The position numbers and the translations under genes are program-made. A DNA stretch of 64,000 bases from Sedimenticola sp. (GTDB lineage: Bacteria; Pseudomonadota; Gammaproteobacteria; Chromatiales; Chromatiaceae). Each line of letters begins with the position of its first letter. The stretch's first letter is position 1. Below the pieces are notes generated by a model. That model saw only the letters and a list, made by a program, of their open reading frames with translations, was not told the DNA's origin and did no database searches. This document shows positions 1 to 9,316 of this stretch, in pieces. The stretch spans positions 1 through 64,000 of the forward strand of contig PKUO01000002.1 in assembly GCA_002869585.1 (NCBI GenBank), read 5' to 3'.

Positions 1-99
1 CTAATTGCGCCGATCGCTATGGAAGAAGGTCTGCGCTTTGCAATCCGCGAAGGTGGTCGTACAGTTGGCGCCGGCGTGGTTTCCAAGATCATTGAGTAA
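1..99 (+). CDS. tuf: Elongation factor Tu, C-terminal end (partial)
   Basis: The first 32 codons read in frame 1 and end with TAA; they match the last residues of EF-Tu ([18 protein letters not shown], then [11 protein letters not shown]). EF-Tu is the GTPase that carries aminoacyl-tRNA to the ribosomal A site. The 5' part lies outside the window. Only 7 bases separate it from rpsJ, so tuf is probably the last gene of the str operon read through into the S10 operon. The identification rests on the highly conserved beta-barrel domain III terminus. Confidence 0.97.
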   Translation, partial: LIAPIAMEEGLRFAIREGGRTVGAGVVSKIIE

Positions 100-106
100 A
101 TAAGAT

Positions 107-418
107 ATGGCCAACCAGAGAATTCGTATTCGACTGAAGGCTTTCGATCATCGTTTGATCGATCAGTCTGCGCGTGAAATCGTCGATACTGCTAAGCGCA
201 CAGGTGCGCAGGTCCGCGGCCCTATTCCGCTGCCGACCAAGCAGGAGCGGTATACCATTTTGATTTCACCGCATGTAAACAAAGATGCACGTGACCAGTA
301 TGAGATTCGTACGCACAAACGTCTGATGGACATAGTTGATCCAACAGATAAGACGGTTGATGCGCTGATGAAGCTCGATCTTGCTGCTGGCGTGGATGTT
401 CAGATTAAGCTGAACTGA
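107..418 (+). CDS. rpsJ: 30S ribosomal protein S10
   Basis: 103 residues, the usual S10 length, opening with [16 protein letters not shown] and holding the conserved GPIPLPT and YEIRTHKRL segments. S10 sits in the head of the 30S subunit and, in gammaproteobacteria, also forms the NusB-NusE antitermination pair. It is the first gene of the S10 operon here, following tuf by 7 bases and preceding rplC by 10. No separate promoter or L4-binding leader fits in that short gap, unlike the long S10 leader of E. coli. Confidence 0.99.
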   Translation: MANQRIRIRLKAFDHRLIDQSAREIVDTAKRTGAQVRGPIPLPTKQERYTILISPHVNKDARDQYEIRTHKRLMDIVDPTDKTVDALMKLDLAAGVDVQIKLN

Positions 419-428
419 GGTTAAGAAA

Positions 429-1079
429 ATGGCGATTGGAATTGTCGGACGTAAGGTAGGCATGACTCGGGTATTTACCGAGGATGGTGCCTCTGTCCCT
501 GTAACTGTCATCGAGGCAGAGCCAAATCGTGTTACCCAGCTTCGCTCCAGCGAAGTGGATGGCTATAACGCCGTTCAGGTAACAACCGGTAAGCGCAAGG
601 CGTCTCGTGTTAATAAGGCAACGGCTGGCCACTATGCGAAAGCAGGTGTTGAGGCGGGTCGTGGCGCTTGGGAATTTCGTTTGGCTGAAGGCGAAGGCGA
701 AGGCATCGAGGTTGGTGGTGATATCAAAGTTGATATCTTCGCGGCCGGTCAGATTGTCGACGTGCGTGGGACCAGCAAGGGTAAGGGTTTTCAGGGTGCG
801 GTGAAGCGTCACAATTTCCGCACTCAGGATGCCACCCACGGTAACTCGCTGTCGCATCGTGCACCTGGTTCCATCGGTCAGTGTCAAACGCCTGGTCGTG
901 TCTTCAAAGGCAAGAAGATGGCGGGTCACATGGGTGATGTTCAGTGCGCTGTCCAGAATCTGGAAATCGTGCGTGTTGATGCCGACCGGAATCTTTTGTT
1001 GGTGCGGGGGCCGGTACCTGGTGCTCCTGGCGGTGATGTCATCATCACGCCTGCCATCAAGATGAAGAATAAGGGGTAA
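429..1079 (+). CDS. rplC: 50S ribosomal protein L3
   Basis: 216 residues, starting [16 protein letters not shown] as bacterial L3 does. The extended loop with [12 protein letters not shown] and the glutamine methylated by PrmB in relatives ([20 protein letters not shown] region, about residues 145-165) are present. L3 is an early 50S assembly protein reaching towards the peptidyl transferase centre. Its TAA stop shares one base with the ATG of rplD (TAATG), suggesting translational coupling. Confidence 0.99.
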   Translation: MAIGIVGRKVGMTRVFTEDGASVPVTVIEAEPNRVTQLRSSEVDGYNAVQVTTGKRKASRVNKATAGHYAKAGVEAGRGAWEFRLAEGEGEGIEVGGDIKVDIFAAGQIVDVRGTSKGKGFQGAVKRHNFRTQDATHGNSLSHRAPGSIGQCQTPGRVFKGKKMAGHMGDVQCAVQNLEIVRVDADRNLLLVRGPVPGAPGGDVIITPAIKMKNKG

Positions 1080-1699
1080 TGTCGATGGACCTCAATGTAC
1101 AGACCAATGGCAGCAATACTGGATCGATTCAGGTTTCTGATGATGTGTTCGCTACCAAGTATAATGAATCACTGATTCATCAGGTTGTTTCGGCCTACAT
1201 GAATGGCGCACGCGCTGGAAGTAAGGCACAGAAAAACCGTTCGGATGTCAGTGGTGGCGGGGCCAAGCCCTGGCGTCAAAAAGGTACAGGCCGTGCGCGT
1301 TCCGGCTCAAGCCGTAGTCCAATCTGGCGTTCTGGTGGTGTTACGTTTGCTGCTAAGCCACGTGACTATACCCAGAAGGTAAATCGGAAGATGTATCGTG
1401 TTGCGCTGCGCTCGATTCTGTCCGAACTGGTGCGCCAGGAGCGTCTGCTGGTGGTTGACGAATTTGCACTCAGCGCGCCAAAAACCAAAGAATTGGTTGG
1501 CAAGTTGAATCAGATGGGGCTGAAAGAGGCCTTGGTTATCACCGAAAATCCGGATGAAAACCTCTATCTGGCTTCGCGCAACCTCTATGGAGTCGATATG
1601 CGCGATGTGAATGAAGTGGATCCTGTCAGCCTGATTGGCTACGAAAGGATTGTAATCACTTCTTCGGCCATCAAACGTCTTGAGGAGCGTCTGTCATGA
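1079..1699 (+). CDS. rplD: 50S ribosomal protein L4
   Basis: 206 residues. The long loop with [19 protein letters not shown] (about residues 63-81), which lines the exit tunnel, is intact. In E. coli L4 also represses its own operon through the S10 leader; that leader is absent here. The start ATG overlaps the rplC stop, and a second in-frame ATG lies two codons on (MSMDL), so the exact start could be 1079 or 1085. The 3' end overlaps rplW by four bases. Confidence 0.98.
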   Translation: MSMDLNVQTNGSNTGSIQVSDDVFATKYNESLIHQVVSAYMNGARAGSKAQKNRSDVSGGGAKPWRQKGTGRARSGSSRSPIWRSGGVTFAAKPRDYTQKVNRKMYRVALRSILSELVRQERLLVVDEFALSAPKTKELVGKLNQMGLKEALVITENPDENLYLASRNLYGVDMRDVNEVDPVSLIGYERIVITSSAIKRLEERLS

Positions 1700-1992
1700 A
1701 TAAAGAGCGTTTGATGCAAGTGCTGCTTGGGCCGGTGGTTTCGGAAAAAAGTACCATAGCTGCGGATGCAAACAGACAGTTCGTATTTCGCGTTGTTAGT
1801 GATGCTACCAAGCCCGAAATAAAAAAGGCTGTGGAGATGATGTTTGAAGTCAAGGTGGATAACATCCGCGTTGTAAACATAAAGGGCAAAACGAAGCGGT
1901 TCGGCACGATTCATGGTAAGCGCAGCGGTGTACGCAAGGCTTACGTAAAGCTGGCCGAAGGCAGCGACATCGATTTCGGTGCGGGTGCCTGA
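1696..1992 (+). CDS. rplW: 50S ribosomal protein L23
   Basis: 98 residues, with the L23 signature [13 protein letters not shown] near the N-terminus and the [19 protein letters not shown] segment. L23 sits at the tunnel exit and is the docking site for signal recognition particle and trigger factor. It starts at an ATGA overlap with the rplD stop, so translation is probably coupled. 42 bases follow before rplB, with no evident terminator. Confidence 0.99.
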   Translation: MNKERLMQVLLGPVVSEKSTIAADANRQFVFRVVSDATKPEIKKAVEMMFEVKVDNIRVVNIKGKTKRFGTIHGKRSGVRKAYVKLAEGSDIDFGAGA

Positions 1993-2034
1993 TCGTTTCT
2001 GGGCACGATAAAGTATTAGGGCGGAAGAAATACA

Positions 2035-2862
2035 ATGGCAATCGTTAAAACCAAACCCACATCGGCCGGCAGACGGTTCGTGGTCAAGGTGGTTAACTCG
2101 GAGCTTCACAAGGGACAGCCTTACAGTCCTTTGGTTGAGCAAAAGAGTCGGACCGGCGGCCGTAACAATAATGGTCGCATAACCACTCGTCACATTGGTG
2201 GTGGGCATAAACAACGCTATCGTCTGATTGATTTAAAGCGTAACAAAGATGGCATCCCAGGTGTTGTCGAGCGTTTGGAGTACGATCCCAATCGTACTGC
2301 GAATATTGCGCTGATTAAGTATGCTGATGGTGAGCGCCGCTACATCATTGCACCGAAAGGTGTCAGTGCTGGAAGTAAGATTATTTCTGGCGAGCAGGCA
2401 GACATCCGTCCGGGTAACTGTATGCCGCTGAGAAACATTCCGCTCGGTTCGGTTATCCACTGTGTCGAACTGAAGCCGGGCAAGGGCGCGCAACTTGCGA
2501 GATCTGCTGGTACTTCAATCCAGTTGGTTGCAAGAGAGGGTGAATATGCTACCCTGCGCCTCCGCTCAGGCGAGATGAGAAAAGTGCGTTACGAATGTCG
2601 CGGTGTTATCGGCGAAGTCAGTAATGCAGAACATAGCTTGCGCAAACTGGGCAAGGCCGGTGCAGTCCGCTGGCGTGGTGTTCGTCCGACCGTTCGTGGT
2701 GTTGCCATGAACCCGGTAGATCATCCGCATGGTGGTGGTGAAGGTCGTACCTCAGGTGGTCGTCATCCAGTGAGTCCTTGGGGTGTGCCAACCAAAGGCT
2801 ATAAGACACGTACCAACAAGCGTACAAATAAGATGATTGTGCGTCGTCGCAATCGTAAGTAA
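2035..2862 (+). CDS. rplB: 50S ribosomal protein L2
   Basis: 275 residues, the normal L2 length. The conserved C-terminal block [20 protein letters not shown] (about residues 224-243), containing the histidine next to the peptidyl transferase centre, is complete, and the basic tail [12 protein letters not shown] ends the protein. L2 is a primary 23S-binding protein required for subunit association. It lies in standard S10-operon order between rplW and rpsS. Confidence 0.99.
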   Translation: MAIVKTKPTSAGRRFVVKVVNSELHKGQPYSPLVEQKSRTGGRNNNGRITTRHIGGGHKQRYRLIDLKRNKDGIPGVVERLEYDPNRTANIALIKYADGERRYIIAPKGVSAGSKIISGEQADIRPGNCMPLRNIPLGSVIHCVELKPGKGAQLARSAGTSIQLVAREGEYATLRLRSGEMRKVRYECRGVIGEVSNAEHSLRKLGKAGAVRWRGVRPTVRGVAMNPVDHPHGGGEGRTSGGRHPVSPWGVPTKGYKTRTNKRTNKMIVRRRNRK

Positions 2863-2882
2863 ACGGAACTGAGGTAAGAACT

Positions 2883-3158
2883 GTGCCACGTTCAATTAAA
2901 AAAGGCCCGTTTGTAGACCATCATTTGATCAAGAAGGTCGATGAAGCGGTAGCAAGCAATAGCAAGCGTCCAATTAAAACCTGGTCGCGCCGTTCAATGA
3001 TCCTGCCTGAGATGGTCGGTCTCACGATCGCGGTCTACAACGGACGTCAGCATGTGCCTGTTCTGGTTACCGAAAATATGGTCGGCCACAAGCTAGGTGA
3101 GTTTGCACTGACCCGCACTTATCGCGGTCATGCGGCTGATAAGAAAGCAAAACGTTAA
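2883..3158 (+). CDS. rpsS: 30S ribosomal protein S19
   Basis: 91 residues, beginning [14 protein letters not shown] and ending with the [10 protein letters not shown]-type basic tail typical of S19, which contacts the A-site region in the 30S head. The start codon is GTG (2883), preceded by GAGGTAAGAACT with the GAGG at a normal distance. No ATG is available at the conserved N-terminus, so GTG decides the start. Neighbours are rplB and rplV in the usual S10-operon order. Confidence 0.98.
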   Translation: MPRSIKKGPFVDHHLIKKVDEAVASNSKRPIKTWSRRSMILPEMVGLTIAVYNGRQHVPVLVTENMVGHKLGEFALTRTYRGHAADKKAKR

Positions 3159-3172
3159 TCGGGGTTTGAACC

Positions 3173-3505
3173 ATGCAGGCAGTCGCTAAATTACGTCACG
3201 CGCGCCTATCGGCCCAAAAAGGCCGACTGGTTGCAGATCAGATCAGAGGACTCTCGGTCGAGCAGGCTCTGAATATTCTGGTATTCAGCAATAAGAAGGG
3301 CGCGGTACTGATGAAAAAGGTACTGGACTCGGCTATTGCAAACGCCGAGAACAATGAAGGCGCGGATATTGATGAGCTGAAAATCTCTGCTGTGACCGTT
3401 GATGAAGGTCCCACCATGAAGAGAATTCGCGCACGGGCAAAAGGGCGTGCGGCTCGTATTTTGAAGCGTACCAGTCACATTACCGTGACTGTGTCGGACA
3501 AGTAA
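3173..3505 (+). CDS. rplV: 50S ribosomal protein L22
   Basis: 110 residues with the typical [18 protein letters not shown]-terminal segment and the C-terminal beta-hairpin carrying [19 protein letters not shown], which reaches into the exit tunnel. Length equals that of E. coli L22. It is separated by 14 bases from rpsS and by 15 from rpsC. Changes in its hairpin loop alter macrolide sensitivity in relatives; the loop looks wild-type here. Confidence 0.99.
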   Translation: MQAVAKLRHARLSAQKGRLVADQIRGLSVEQALNILVFSNKKGAVLMKKVLDSAIANAENNEGADIDELKISAVTVDEGPTMKRIRARAKGRAARILKRTSHITVTVSDK

Positions 3506-3520
3506 GGTAGAGAGGCCAAC

Positions 3521-4222
3521 ATGGGTCAAAAAGTACATCCAAATGGCATTCGGTTAGGTATTGTCAAACAGTGGACATCCAAATGGTATGCCGACTCAAA
3601 AGACTATGCCGATTTACTGAATACCGACTTAGAAGTTCGGGACTACCTGAAACAACGTCTCTCGCAGGCTTCGGTTAGTCGTATTCAGATCGACCGACCA
3701 GCCAAGAACGCCCACATCACCATTCATACCGCGCGTCCGGGCCTGGTGATTGGTAAGAAGGGTGAAGATATTGATTCACTGCGTGCTGAGGTTTCCAAGC
3801 GTATGGGAATACCAGTACACATCAGTGTAGAAGAGATCCGCAAACCGGAGCTTGATGCACAACTGGTTGCAGAGGGTATCACTCAGCAGCTTGAGCGCCG
3901 TGTCATGTTCCGTCGTGCAATGAAAAGATCTGTACAGACCGCTATGCGTCTGGGTGCCGAAGGCATCAAGGTAAACATTGCTGGACGTTTGAATGGTGCA
4001 GAGATCGCTCGTAGCGAGTGGTATCGTGAAGGTCGCGTACCGCTGCATACCCTGCGTGCTGATATCGACTACGGCTTTGCGGAAGCAAAAACAACCTACG
4101 GAATCATAGGTGTGAAGGTCTGTATCTTCAAGGGCGAGGTTTTCGAAGGCGCTGATACTGCAGCTTCCGTAGCCCAGGAAGAGGAGAAGGCACCTAAGCG
4201 CAAGTCCGGGAAGAGGGGCTAA
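3521..4222 (+). CDS. rpsC: 30S ribosomal protein S3
   Basis: 233 residues, opening [17 protein letters not shown]. The KH domain with its GxxG loop (GKKGEDI, about residue 79) and the C-terminal S3 domain with [18 protein letters not shown] are present. S3 lies at the mRNA entry channel and takes part in ribosomal helicase activity. The C-terminal tail is short and charged ([14 protein letters not shown]). Three bases separate it from rplP. Confidence 0.99.
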   Translation: MGQKVHPNGIRLGIVKQWTSKWYADSKDYADLLNTDLEVRDYLKQRLSQASVSRIQIDRPAKNAHITIHTARPGLVIGKKGEDIDSLRAEVSKRMGIPVHISVEEIRKPELDAQLVAEGITQQLERRVMFRRAMKRSVQTAMRLGAEGIKVNIAGRLNGAEIARSEWYREGRVPLHTLRADIDYGFAEAKTTYGIIGVKVCIFKGEVFEGADTAASVAQEEEKAPKRKSGKRG

Positions 4223-4225
4223 ATC

Positions 4226-4639
4226 ATGTTGTTGCCAAAACGGACAAAATTTCGCAAACAGATGAAGGGTCGCAACCGGGGCCTTGCTACTACGGGTAGT
4301 AAAGTAAGCTTCGGTGATTTTGGTCTTCAGGCTGTTGCGCGTGGACAGATTACCTCGCGTCAGATCGAAGCAGCGCGTCGTACGATCAGTCGTACCGTAA
4401 AGCGTGGTGGTAAAATCTGGATTAGTGTATTTCCAGACAAGCCAATCACGAAAAAGCCGCTCGAAGTACGCCAGGGTAAAGGTAAGGGTAATGTTGAATA
4501 CTGGGTGTGTCTGATACAGCCAGGACGCATGCTCTATGAAATTGAAGGCGTTTCGGAAGAGCTCGCTCGCGAGGCTTTCAAGCTGGCAGCAGCGAAACTG
4601 CCGTTTAAGACCACTTTCGCAAAACGGACGGTACTGTGA
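4226..4639 (+). CDS. rplP: 50S ribosomal protein L16
   Basis: 137 residues, starting [19 protein letters not shown]. It contains the conserved [21 protein letters not shown] region; the arginine hydroxylated by RoxA in E. coli (in the GRMLYE neighbourhood) is conserved in sequence. L16 helps shape the A-site tRNA channel. Its TGA stop overlaps the ATG of rpmC by one base (TGATG). Confidence 0.99.
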   Translation: MLLPKRTKFRKQMKGRNRGLATTGSKVSFGDFGLQAVARGQITSRQIEAARRTISRTVKRGGKIWISVFPDKPITKKPLEVRQGKGKGNVEYWVCLIQPGRMLYEIEGVSEELAREAFKLAAAKLPFKTTFAKRTVL

Positions 4640-4839
4640 TGAAGGCGAGTGAACTTCGGGAAAAATCTCCAGCTGAGATCGAAGAGTCTCTGCTTGAGTT
4701 GCGTAAAGAGCAGTTTAATCTGCGTATGCAGCAGGGTACCGGTCAGCTTTCTCGGCCATCTGAGATCAATCGGGTGCGTAAAGAGATTGCCCGGGCTAAG
4801 ACCGTGTTGAATCAATTGAAAGCAGGTGAAAAGAAATGA
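4639..4839 (+). CDS. rpmC: 50S ribosomal protein L29
   Basis: 66 residues from the ATG at 4639, reading [18 protein letters not shown] as in other L29 proteins. A GTG three bases upstream would add one methionine, but the family starts at this ATG, which overlaps the rplP stop. The two-helix hairpin with EQFNLRMQ and [16 protein letters not shown] is complete. L29 lies near the tunnel exit beside L23. The 3' end overlaps rpsQ by four bases (ATGA). Confidence 0.97.
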   Translation: MKASELREKSPAEIEESLLELRKEQFNLRMQQGTGQLSRPSEINRVRKEIARAKTVLNQLKAGEKK

Positions 4840-5096
4840 GCGAGCAGACTTCTAGCAACCGCACGCTCCAGGGTCGAGTCGTTAGCGACAAGATGGATAA
4901 AACCATCACGATACTTGTCGAGCGCCGGGTTAAACATCCGATTTACGGTAAGTTTGTACGTCGCTCAACCAAAGTACATGCACATGACGAGACCAATGAA
5001 TGCGGTGTCGGTGATGTGGTGATGGTCGAGCAGTGCCGTCCGTTGTCCAAGAGCAAAACCTGGCGATTGGTCAAGGTGTTGGAAAAGGCTTCCTGA
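4836..5096 (+). CDS. rpsQ: 30S ribosomal protein S17
   Basis: 86 residues with the S17 core [19 protein letters not shown] and the C-terminal [18 protein letters not shown] segment. S17 is a primary 16S-binding protein of the 30S body, with an OB fold. It is the last gene of the classical S10 operon; 59 bases follow before rplN, where E. coli has the spc promoter. I see no convincing promoter there. Confidence 0.99.
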   Translation: MSEQTSSNRTLQGRVVSDKMDKTITILVERRVKHPIYGKFVRRSTKVHAHDETNECGVGDVVMVEQCRPLSKSKTWRLVKVLEKAS

Positions 5097-5155
5097 TTCG
5101 GCCACGAGGTTCTGGCAGTATTCGGATAACTGAATTTTAGAGTTGGAATAGACCA

Positions 5156-5524
5156 ATGATCCAGATGCAGACAATGCTGAATGTCGCCGACAACAGCGGT
5201 GCGAAGAGAGTCCAGTGCATAAAAGTACTGGGTGGTTCTCACCGTCGTTATGCCGGTATCGGGGACATTATTAAAGTGAGCGTAAAAGACGCTATTCCCC
5301 GCGGTAAGGTGAAAAAAGGCGACGTATTCAATGCGGTAGTGGTCCGCACCAAGAAGGGCGTTCGTCGTCCTGATGGTTCCTTAATCCGTTTCGATGGCAA
5401 TGCAGCGGTACTGTTGAACAACCAGTTGCAGCCTATCGGTACACGTATCTTCGGTCCGGTTACCCGCGAATTGCGTAGCGAGCGTTTCATGAAAATCATT
5501 TCGCTTGCACCAGAAGTTCTTTAA
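5156..5524 (+). CDS. rplN: 50S ribosomal protein L14
   Basis: 122 residues, starting [20 protein letters not shown]. The signature [20 protein letters not shown] and the GPVTRELR segment are intact. L14 forms part of the intersubunit bridge and the binding surface of the silencing factor RsfS. It is the first gene of the spc group in the usual order rplN-rplX-rplE-rpsN. Confidence 0.99.
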   Translation: MIQMQTMLNVADNSGAKRVQCIKVLGGSHRRYAGIGDIIKVSVKDAIPRGKVKKGDVFNAVVVRTKKGVRRPDGSLIRFDGNAAVLLNNQLQPIGTRIFGPVTRELRSERFMKIISLAPEVL

Positions 5525-5534
5525 GGGGTGAATC

Positions 5535-5858
5535 ATGGCCACACGAAAGATTAAAAAAGGTGACCAGGTCGTTGTTCTTACAGGTAAGGACAAGGGCAAG
5601 CAGGGATCGGTCCTGCAGGTTCTCGATGGCGAAAAGGTCATCGTGGAAAACATTAACATAGCGAAGAAGCACGCCAAGGCAAACCCGATGAAGGGTGAGC
5701 CCGGTGGTATTCTTGATAAAGAGATGCCGATCCATATCTCCAACGTTGCGATCTATAATCCAACCACGGGTAAGGCTGACCGCGTTGGTATGAAAACGCT
5801 GGATGATGGACGCAAGGTGCGCTACTTCAAGTCCAACGGCGAAGTCGTGGATATCTGA
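5535..5858 (+). CDS. rplX: 50S ribosomal protein L24
   Basis: 107 residues. The N-terminal KOW motif ([20 protein letters not shown], about residues 6-25) is clear, followed by the [16 protein letters not shown] strand-turn region. L24 is one of the two initiator proteins of 50S assembly. It lies 10 bases after rplN and 13 before the chosen start of rplE. Confidence 0.99.
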   Translation: MATRKIKKGDQVVVLTGKDKGKQGSVLQVLDGEKVIVENINIAKKHAKANPMKGEPGGILDKEMPIHISNVAIYNPTTGKADRVGMKTLDDGRKVRYFKSNGEVVDI

Positions 5859-5871
5859 GGCGATAAGCAAG

Positions 5872-6411
5872 ATGGCAAGATTACAGCAACAATACCGCGA
5901 TGAAATCGTAGGTCAGCTGAAAGAGAAGTTCAGCTATAAAAGCGTTATGGAAGTACCGAGAATCACCAAAATCACCCTCAATATGGGTGTCGGTGAAGCG
6001 GTAGGTGACAAGAAAGTCATGGATAACGCGGTGAGCGACCTCGAGAAGATTACTGGCCAGAAAGTGGTTGTCACTATGGCGAGAAAATCGGTTGCAGCAT
6101 TCAAGATCCGCGAAGGCTGGCCAGTGGGGTGCAAAGTTACCCTGCGTCGCGAGCGCATGTACGAGTTTCTTGATCGCCTGATCAATATCTCGATTCCACG
6201 TATACGTGACTTCCGGGGAATTAACGGTAAGTCCTTTGACGGCCGCGGCAACTATTCTATTGGTGTCAAGGAACAGATTATCTTTCCTGAGATCGACTAT
6301 GATAAAGTAGATGCCCTGCGTGGACTGGATATTACCATCACGACAACGGCGAAAACTGACGAAGAAGGACGCGCTCTTCTGGAAGCGTTCAACTTTCCGT
6401 TCAAGAACTGA
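5872..6411 (+). CDS. rplE: 50S ribosomal protein L5
   Basis: 179 residues from the ATG at 5872 ([20 protein letters not shown]), the same length as E. coli L5. An open frame extends upstream into rplX, but the conserved N-terminus and the length fix this start. L5 binds 5S rRNA and contacts P-site tRNA; the [20 protein letters not shown] segment and the [13 protein letters not shown] strand are present. Confidence 0.98.
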   Translation: MARLQQQYRDEIVGQLKEKFSYKSVMEVPRITKITLNMGVGEAVGDKKVMDNAVSDLEKITGQKVVVTMARKSVAAFKIREGWPVGCKVTLRRERMYEFLDRLINISIPRIRDFRGINGKSFDGRGNYSIGVKEQIIFPEIDYDKVDALRGLDITITTTAKTDEEGRALLEAFNFPFKN

Positions 6412-6422
6412 GTAGATCTGAT

Positions 6423-6728
6423 ATGGCAAAAAAGAGCATGATCGCGCGCGAAGTAAAGCGGGCTAAACTGGCAACTAAATATTCAAACAGACGTAACGAG
6501 CTCAAGGCGGTTATCAATAATCCTGAAAGCACGTCTGAACAGGTGGATGATGCAGTCTTGAAACTGCAGAAGATGCCGCGTGATGCCAGTCCGTCCCGTC
6601 AGCAGCGCCGCTGCCGTGTGAGTGGTCGTCCTCATGCTGTATACCGTAAATTCGGCCTGTGCAGAAATAAGCTGCGCGAAGCTGCCATGCGCGGAGATGT
6701 ACCAGGGCTTGTAAAGGCTAGCTGGTAA
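6423..6728 (+). CDS. rpsN: 30S ribosomal protein S14
   Basis: 101 residues, the long zinc-free (C-minus) form of S14: it has the C-terminal [20 protein letters not shown] block, but not the paired CxxC motifs of the short zinc form. It assembles late into the 30S head. Its last codons carry a consensus-like promoter (6709-6737) apparently serving the downstream genes. It is separated from rpsH by 128 bases, the longest gap in this cluster. Confidence 0.99.
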   Translation: MAKKSMIAREVKRAKLATKYSNRRNELKAVINNPESTSEQVDDAVLKLQKMPRDASPSRQQRRCRVSGRPHAVYRKFGLCRNKLREAAMRGDVPGLVKASW

Positions 6729-6737
6729 GTATATAAT
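6709..6737 (+). promoter_or_regulatory. Sigma-70-type promoter at end of rpsN
   Basis: TTGTAA at 6709-6714, a 17-base spacer, then a perfect TATAAT at 6732-6737. The -35 box overlaps the end of rpsN. The predicted start near 6743 would give a leader of about 114 bases before rpsH, beginning at the first of two hairpins. Inferred from motif match only. Confidence 0.6.
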
Positions 6738-6741
6738 TCGC

Positions 6742-6797
6742 GCCCCACTGTAGAGGTGGGGCTGAATTCATTAAGAATCCGCCCATGGGCGGATTTT
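6742..6797 (+). promoter_or_regulatory. Tandem hairpins in the rpsH leader
   Basis: First hairpin: GCCCCAC (6742-6748) pairs with GTGGGGC (6756-6762) around a seven-base loop. Second: a 20-base perfect palindrome at 6776-6795, AATCCGCC-CATG-GGCGGATT, followed by TTCTA. The second resembles an intrinsic terminator with a weak U-tract. As essential genes follow, it more likely acts as an attenuator, processing signal or protein-binding structure than as an operon end. Confidence 0.55.
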
Positions 6798-6856
6798 CTA
6801 CAATCGTTTGGGTATCGCACTGTTTTGATAGTGGGCTGACCCCGAGGGTTTACAAT

Positions 6857-7249
6857 ATGAGTATGTCTGATCCGATCGCGGATATGCTGACCCGTATTCG
6901 TAACGGTCAACAAGTTGGAAAAGTCGCGGTTTCCATGCCGAGTTCCAAGAAGAAAATCGCTATAGCCAAACTGCTTGAGAGTGAAGGTTATATCGCCGGT
7001 TTCTCTGTCGATGAGTCCGCAAAAAGCGTTCTCAGTATCGATCTCAAATATTTCCAGGGTAAGCCTGTTATTGAAATGGTCCAGCGCGTTAGCCGGCCAG
7101 GTCTTCGCATCTATAAAGGATGCAAGGACTTGCCTAAGGTGCGCGGTGGTCTGGGCATTGCCATTGTATCCACTTCCCAGGGCCTGATGTCTGACCGTGC
7201 CGCGCGTGTCGCGGGTCATGGCGGTGAGATTCTGGCGTATCTGGCATAA
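6857..7249 (+). CDS. rpsH: 30S ribosomal protein S8
   Basis: 130 residues from the ATG at 6857 ([20 protein letters not shown]), the length and N-terminus of E. coli S8. An upstream in-frame ATG at 6785 lies inside a hairpin and is not used by the family. The C-terminal [20 protein letters not shown] 16S-binding block is intact. In E. coli S8 represses spc translation near rplE; here the structured leader lies directly in front of rpsH. Confidence 0.98.
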   Translation: MSMSDPIADMLTRIRNGQQVGKVAVSMPSSKKKIAIAKLLESEGYIAGFSVDESAKSVLSIDLKYFQGKPVIEMVQRVSRPGLRIYKGCKDLPKVRGGLGIAIVSTSQGLMSDRAARVAGHGGEILAYLA

Positions 7250-7264
7250 TCGGAGGCGAGAGCA

Positions 7265-7801
7265 ATGTCACGTATAGCAAAAGCTCAAATCAATCTGCCT
7301 GCCGGTGTCAATGTCACCCTTTCGGGCAGTGAGATTGCTGTAAAGGGCGCAAAGGGCAATATGTCTCTTGCACTGCATGACTTTGTTACTGTCGTGCAGG
7401 AAGATGGGGCAATCCAGGTCGCTCCGAAAGATGCAAATGTTCAGGCGCAATGGGCGATGGCAGGTACCTTTCGTGCCTTGATCAATAATATGGTAACTGG
7501 CGTCAGCGACGGCTTTCAAAAGAAGTTGCAATTGATCGGTGTTGGATATCGTGCGCAGGCTAAGGGTAATGTATTGAACCTGAGTCTGGGTTTTTCCCAT
7601 CCTGTCGATTACCCGATTCCTGAGGGAATCACTATAGAAACCCCTACTCAGACTGAGATCCTCGTTTCAGGCTGCGACAAGCAGAAGGTAGGCCAGGTGT
7701 CTTCAGAAATTCGCGCTTACCGCCCACCAGAGCCATACAAGGGCAAGGGTGTCAGGTATTCGGACGAGTATGTCGTCCGTAAAGAAGCGAAGAATAAATA
7801 A
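7265..7801 (+). CDS. rplF: 50S ribosomal protein L6
   Basis: 178 residues with both L6 domains; the C-terminal [19 protein letters not shown] signature (about residues 155-173) is complete. L6 lies near the sarcin-ricin loop and the factor-binding site. It follows rpsH by 15 bases, with GGAGG upstream as a good ribosome binding site, and precedes rplR in the normal order. Confidence 0.99.
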   Translation: MSRIAKAQINLPAGVNVTLSGSEIAVKGAKGNMSLALHDFVTVVQEDGAIQVAPKDANVQAQWAMAGTFRALINNMVTGVSDGFQKKLQLIGVGYRAQAKGNVLNLSLGFSHPVDYPIPEGITIETPTQTEILVSGCDKQKVGQVSSEIRAYRPPEPYKGKGVRYSDEYVVRKEAKNK

Positions 7802-7812
7802 AGGGTAATATG

Positions 7813-8169
7813 ATGGATAAGAAAGCCGCACGTATACGCAGAGCGCGCCGCTCTCGTGCAAAGATTCGCGAACTGGGTGTTAATCGACTGACCATCTTTC
7901 GTACCCCGCGTCACATCTATGCTCAGGTCATTGCGCCAAATGGATCGGAAGTGCTGGCAAGCGCTTCTACTGTTGAGAAAAACATCAAATCCGAGTTGAG
8001 CGGACATGCAGGTAATACAGCTTCTGCTGCATTAGTTGGCAAGGCTATCGCTGAACGCGCAAAAGCCGTTGGCGTTGAGACGGTAGCATTTGATCGCGCA
8101 GGATTTAAATATCACGGGCGGGTAAAGGCGTTAGCTGACGCTGCCCGCGAAAACGGTCTTCAGTTCTAA
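7813..8169 (+). CDS. rplR: 50S ribosomal protein L18
   Basis: 118 residues from the second of two adjacent ATG codons, giving [18 protein letters not shown] as in the family; the first ATG at 7810 would add one methionine. GGGT at 7803-7806 serves either start. L18 binds 5S rRNA together with L5; the conserved C-terminal [20 protein letters not shown] is present. Confidence 0.97.
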   Translation: MDKKAARIRRARRSRAKIRELGVNRLTIFRTPRHIYAQVIAPNGSEVLASASTVEKNIKSELSGHAGNTASAALVGKAIAERAKAVGVETVAFDRAGFKYHGRVKALADAARENGLQF

Positions 8170-8181
8170 GGGGCTCTGGGT

Positions 8182-8688
8182 ATGTCGAACTATGATGCAA
8201 ACCCGCAAGGCGATGATCTGATTGAAAAATTGATCAACGTTAATCGCGTCGCCAAGGTTGTTAAAGGTGGTCGTATTTTCGGTTTCTCAGCCATTACAGT
8301 GGTTGGTGACGGTAACGGAAATGTTGGCTTTGGAACAGGCAAGGCGCGCGAAGTGCCGATTGCCATTCAGAAAGCGATGGAAACCGCACGTCGCAACATG
8401 AAGAAGGTAAAGCTGAATGAAGGCACTGTTCAGTATCCTCTGATTGGCCGTCACGGTGCAGCGAAAGTCTACATGCAGCCGGCATCTGAAGGTACCGGTA
8501 TCATCGCCGGCGGTGCAATGCGCGCCGTGTGCGAGGTGGTCGGTGTGCAGAACGTATTGGCCAAATGTATCGGAACCAACAACCCGATTAATGTGGTTCG
8601 GGCTACTATCAATGCTTTGACTGATATGACGGATCCTGAAGCTGTAGCTGCCAAGCGTGGCAAAACTGTTGATGAGATTCTGGGGTAA
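8182..8688 (+). CDS. rpsE: 30S ribosomal protein S5
   Basis: 168 residues. The double-stranded-RNA-binding-like N-terminal domain carries [18 protein letters not shown], and the C-terminal domain [20 protein letters not shown]5 contributes to decoding accuracy and the mRNA entry helicase. It follows rplR by 12 bases and is followed three bases later by rpmD. Confidence 0.99.
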   Translation: MSNYDANPQGDDLIEKLINVNRVAKVVKGGRIFGFSAITVVGDGNGNVGFGTGKAREVPIAIQKAMETARRNMKKVKLNEGTVQYPLIGRHGAAKVYMQPASEGTGIIAGGAMRAVCEVVGVQNVLAKCIGTNNPINVVRATINALTDMTDPEAVAAKRGKTVDEILG

Positions 8689-8691
8689 GTC

Positions 8692-8880
8692 ATGGCTGAG
8701 AAGAAAATGATGAAAGTCACTCTGGTGCGCAGTCTGAATGGCCGTCTGGCCTCCCATCAGGCCTGTGTGCGTGGTCTCGGATTGCGCCGCATACACCAGT
8801 CAGTTCTCGTTGAGGATACCCAGGCCACGCGTGGCATGGCCAACAAGGTGTCCTACATGGTCAAGGTTGAGGAAGCCTAA
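8692..8880 (+). CDS. rpmD: 50S ribosomal protein L30
   Basis: 62 residues, with the L30 fold signature [21 protein letters not shown] and the [19 protein letters not shown] segment. Length is within the bacterial range of about 58-62. Only one base separates its stop from the rplO start, so coupling is likely. Confidence 0.98.
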   Translation: MAEKKMMKVTLVRSLNGRLASHQACVRGLGLRRIHQSVLVEDTQATRGMANKVSYMVKVEEA

Positions 8881-8881
8881 A

Positions 8882-9316
8882 ATGCGACTGAATTCCATTA
8901 AACCTGCAGAAGGTTCAAAGAAGTCAGCCAAGCGCGTCGGTCGTGGTATCGGCAGCGGTCTGGGTAAAACCTGTGGGCGTGGCCATAAAGGTCAGAGTTC
9001 ACGCTCCGGTGGCTATCACAAGGTCGGTTTTGAAGGCGGTCAGATGCCTTTGCAGCGTCGCCTGCCGAAGGTTGGTTTTACCTCACGCAAGGCAAAATAT
9101 ACCGCTGAGGTCAGACTTGACGAGTTGGCCAAGGTCAGCGCTGATGTTGTGGATTTGCAGGCATTGCAGGATGCAGACGTTCTCTCAACTGCAATCAAGC
9201 GTGCCAAAGTGATCCTTTCCGGCAAGATCGAAAAGGCTGTCACCGTAAAGGGCCTTGGTGTAACCAAGGGCGCCCGGGCTGCAATTGAAGCCGCCGGCGG
9301 GAAAGTCGAGGAATAA
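8882..9316 (+). CDS. rplO: 50S ribosomal protein L15
   Basis: 144 residues from the ATG at 8882 ([20 protein letters not shown]), equal to E. coli L15. The frame is open further upstream inside rpmD, but the conserved start and rpmD overlap rule that out. The glycine- and arginine-rich N-terminus ([19 protein letters not shown]) and [15 protein letters not shown] follow the family. The stop abuts the secY start with no gap. Confidence 0.98.
   Translation: MRLNSIKPAEGSKKSAKRVGRGIGSGLGKTCGRGHKGQSSRSGGYHKVGFEGGQMPLQRRLPKVGFTSRKAKYTAEVRLDELAKVSADVVDLQALQDADVLSTAIKRAKVILSGKIEKAVTVKGLGVTKGARAAIEAAGGKVEE

Noticed and set aside
6776-6797. Terminator-like hairpin as the end of an operon
   Set aside because: Essential spc genes follow in the normal order, so complete termination is unlikely; kept as a regulatory structure instead.
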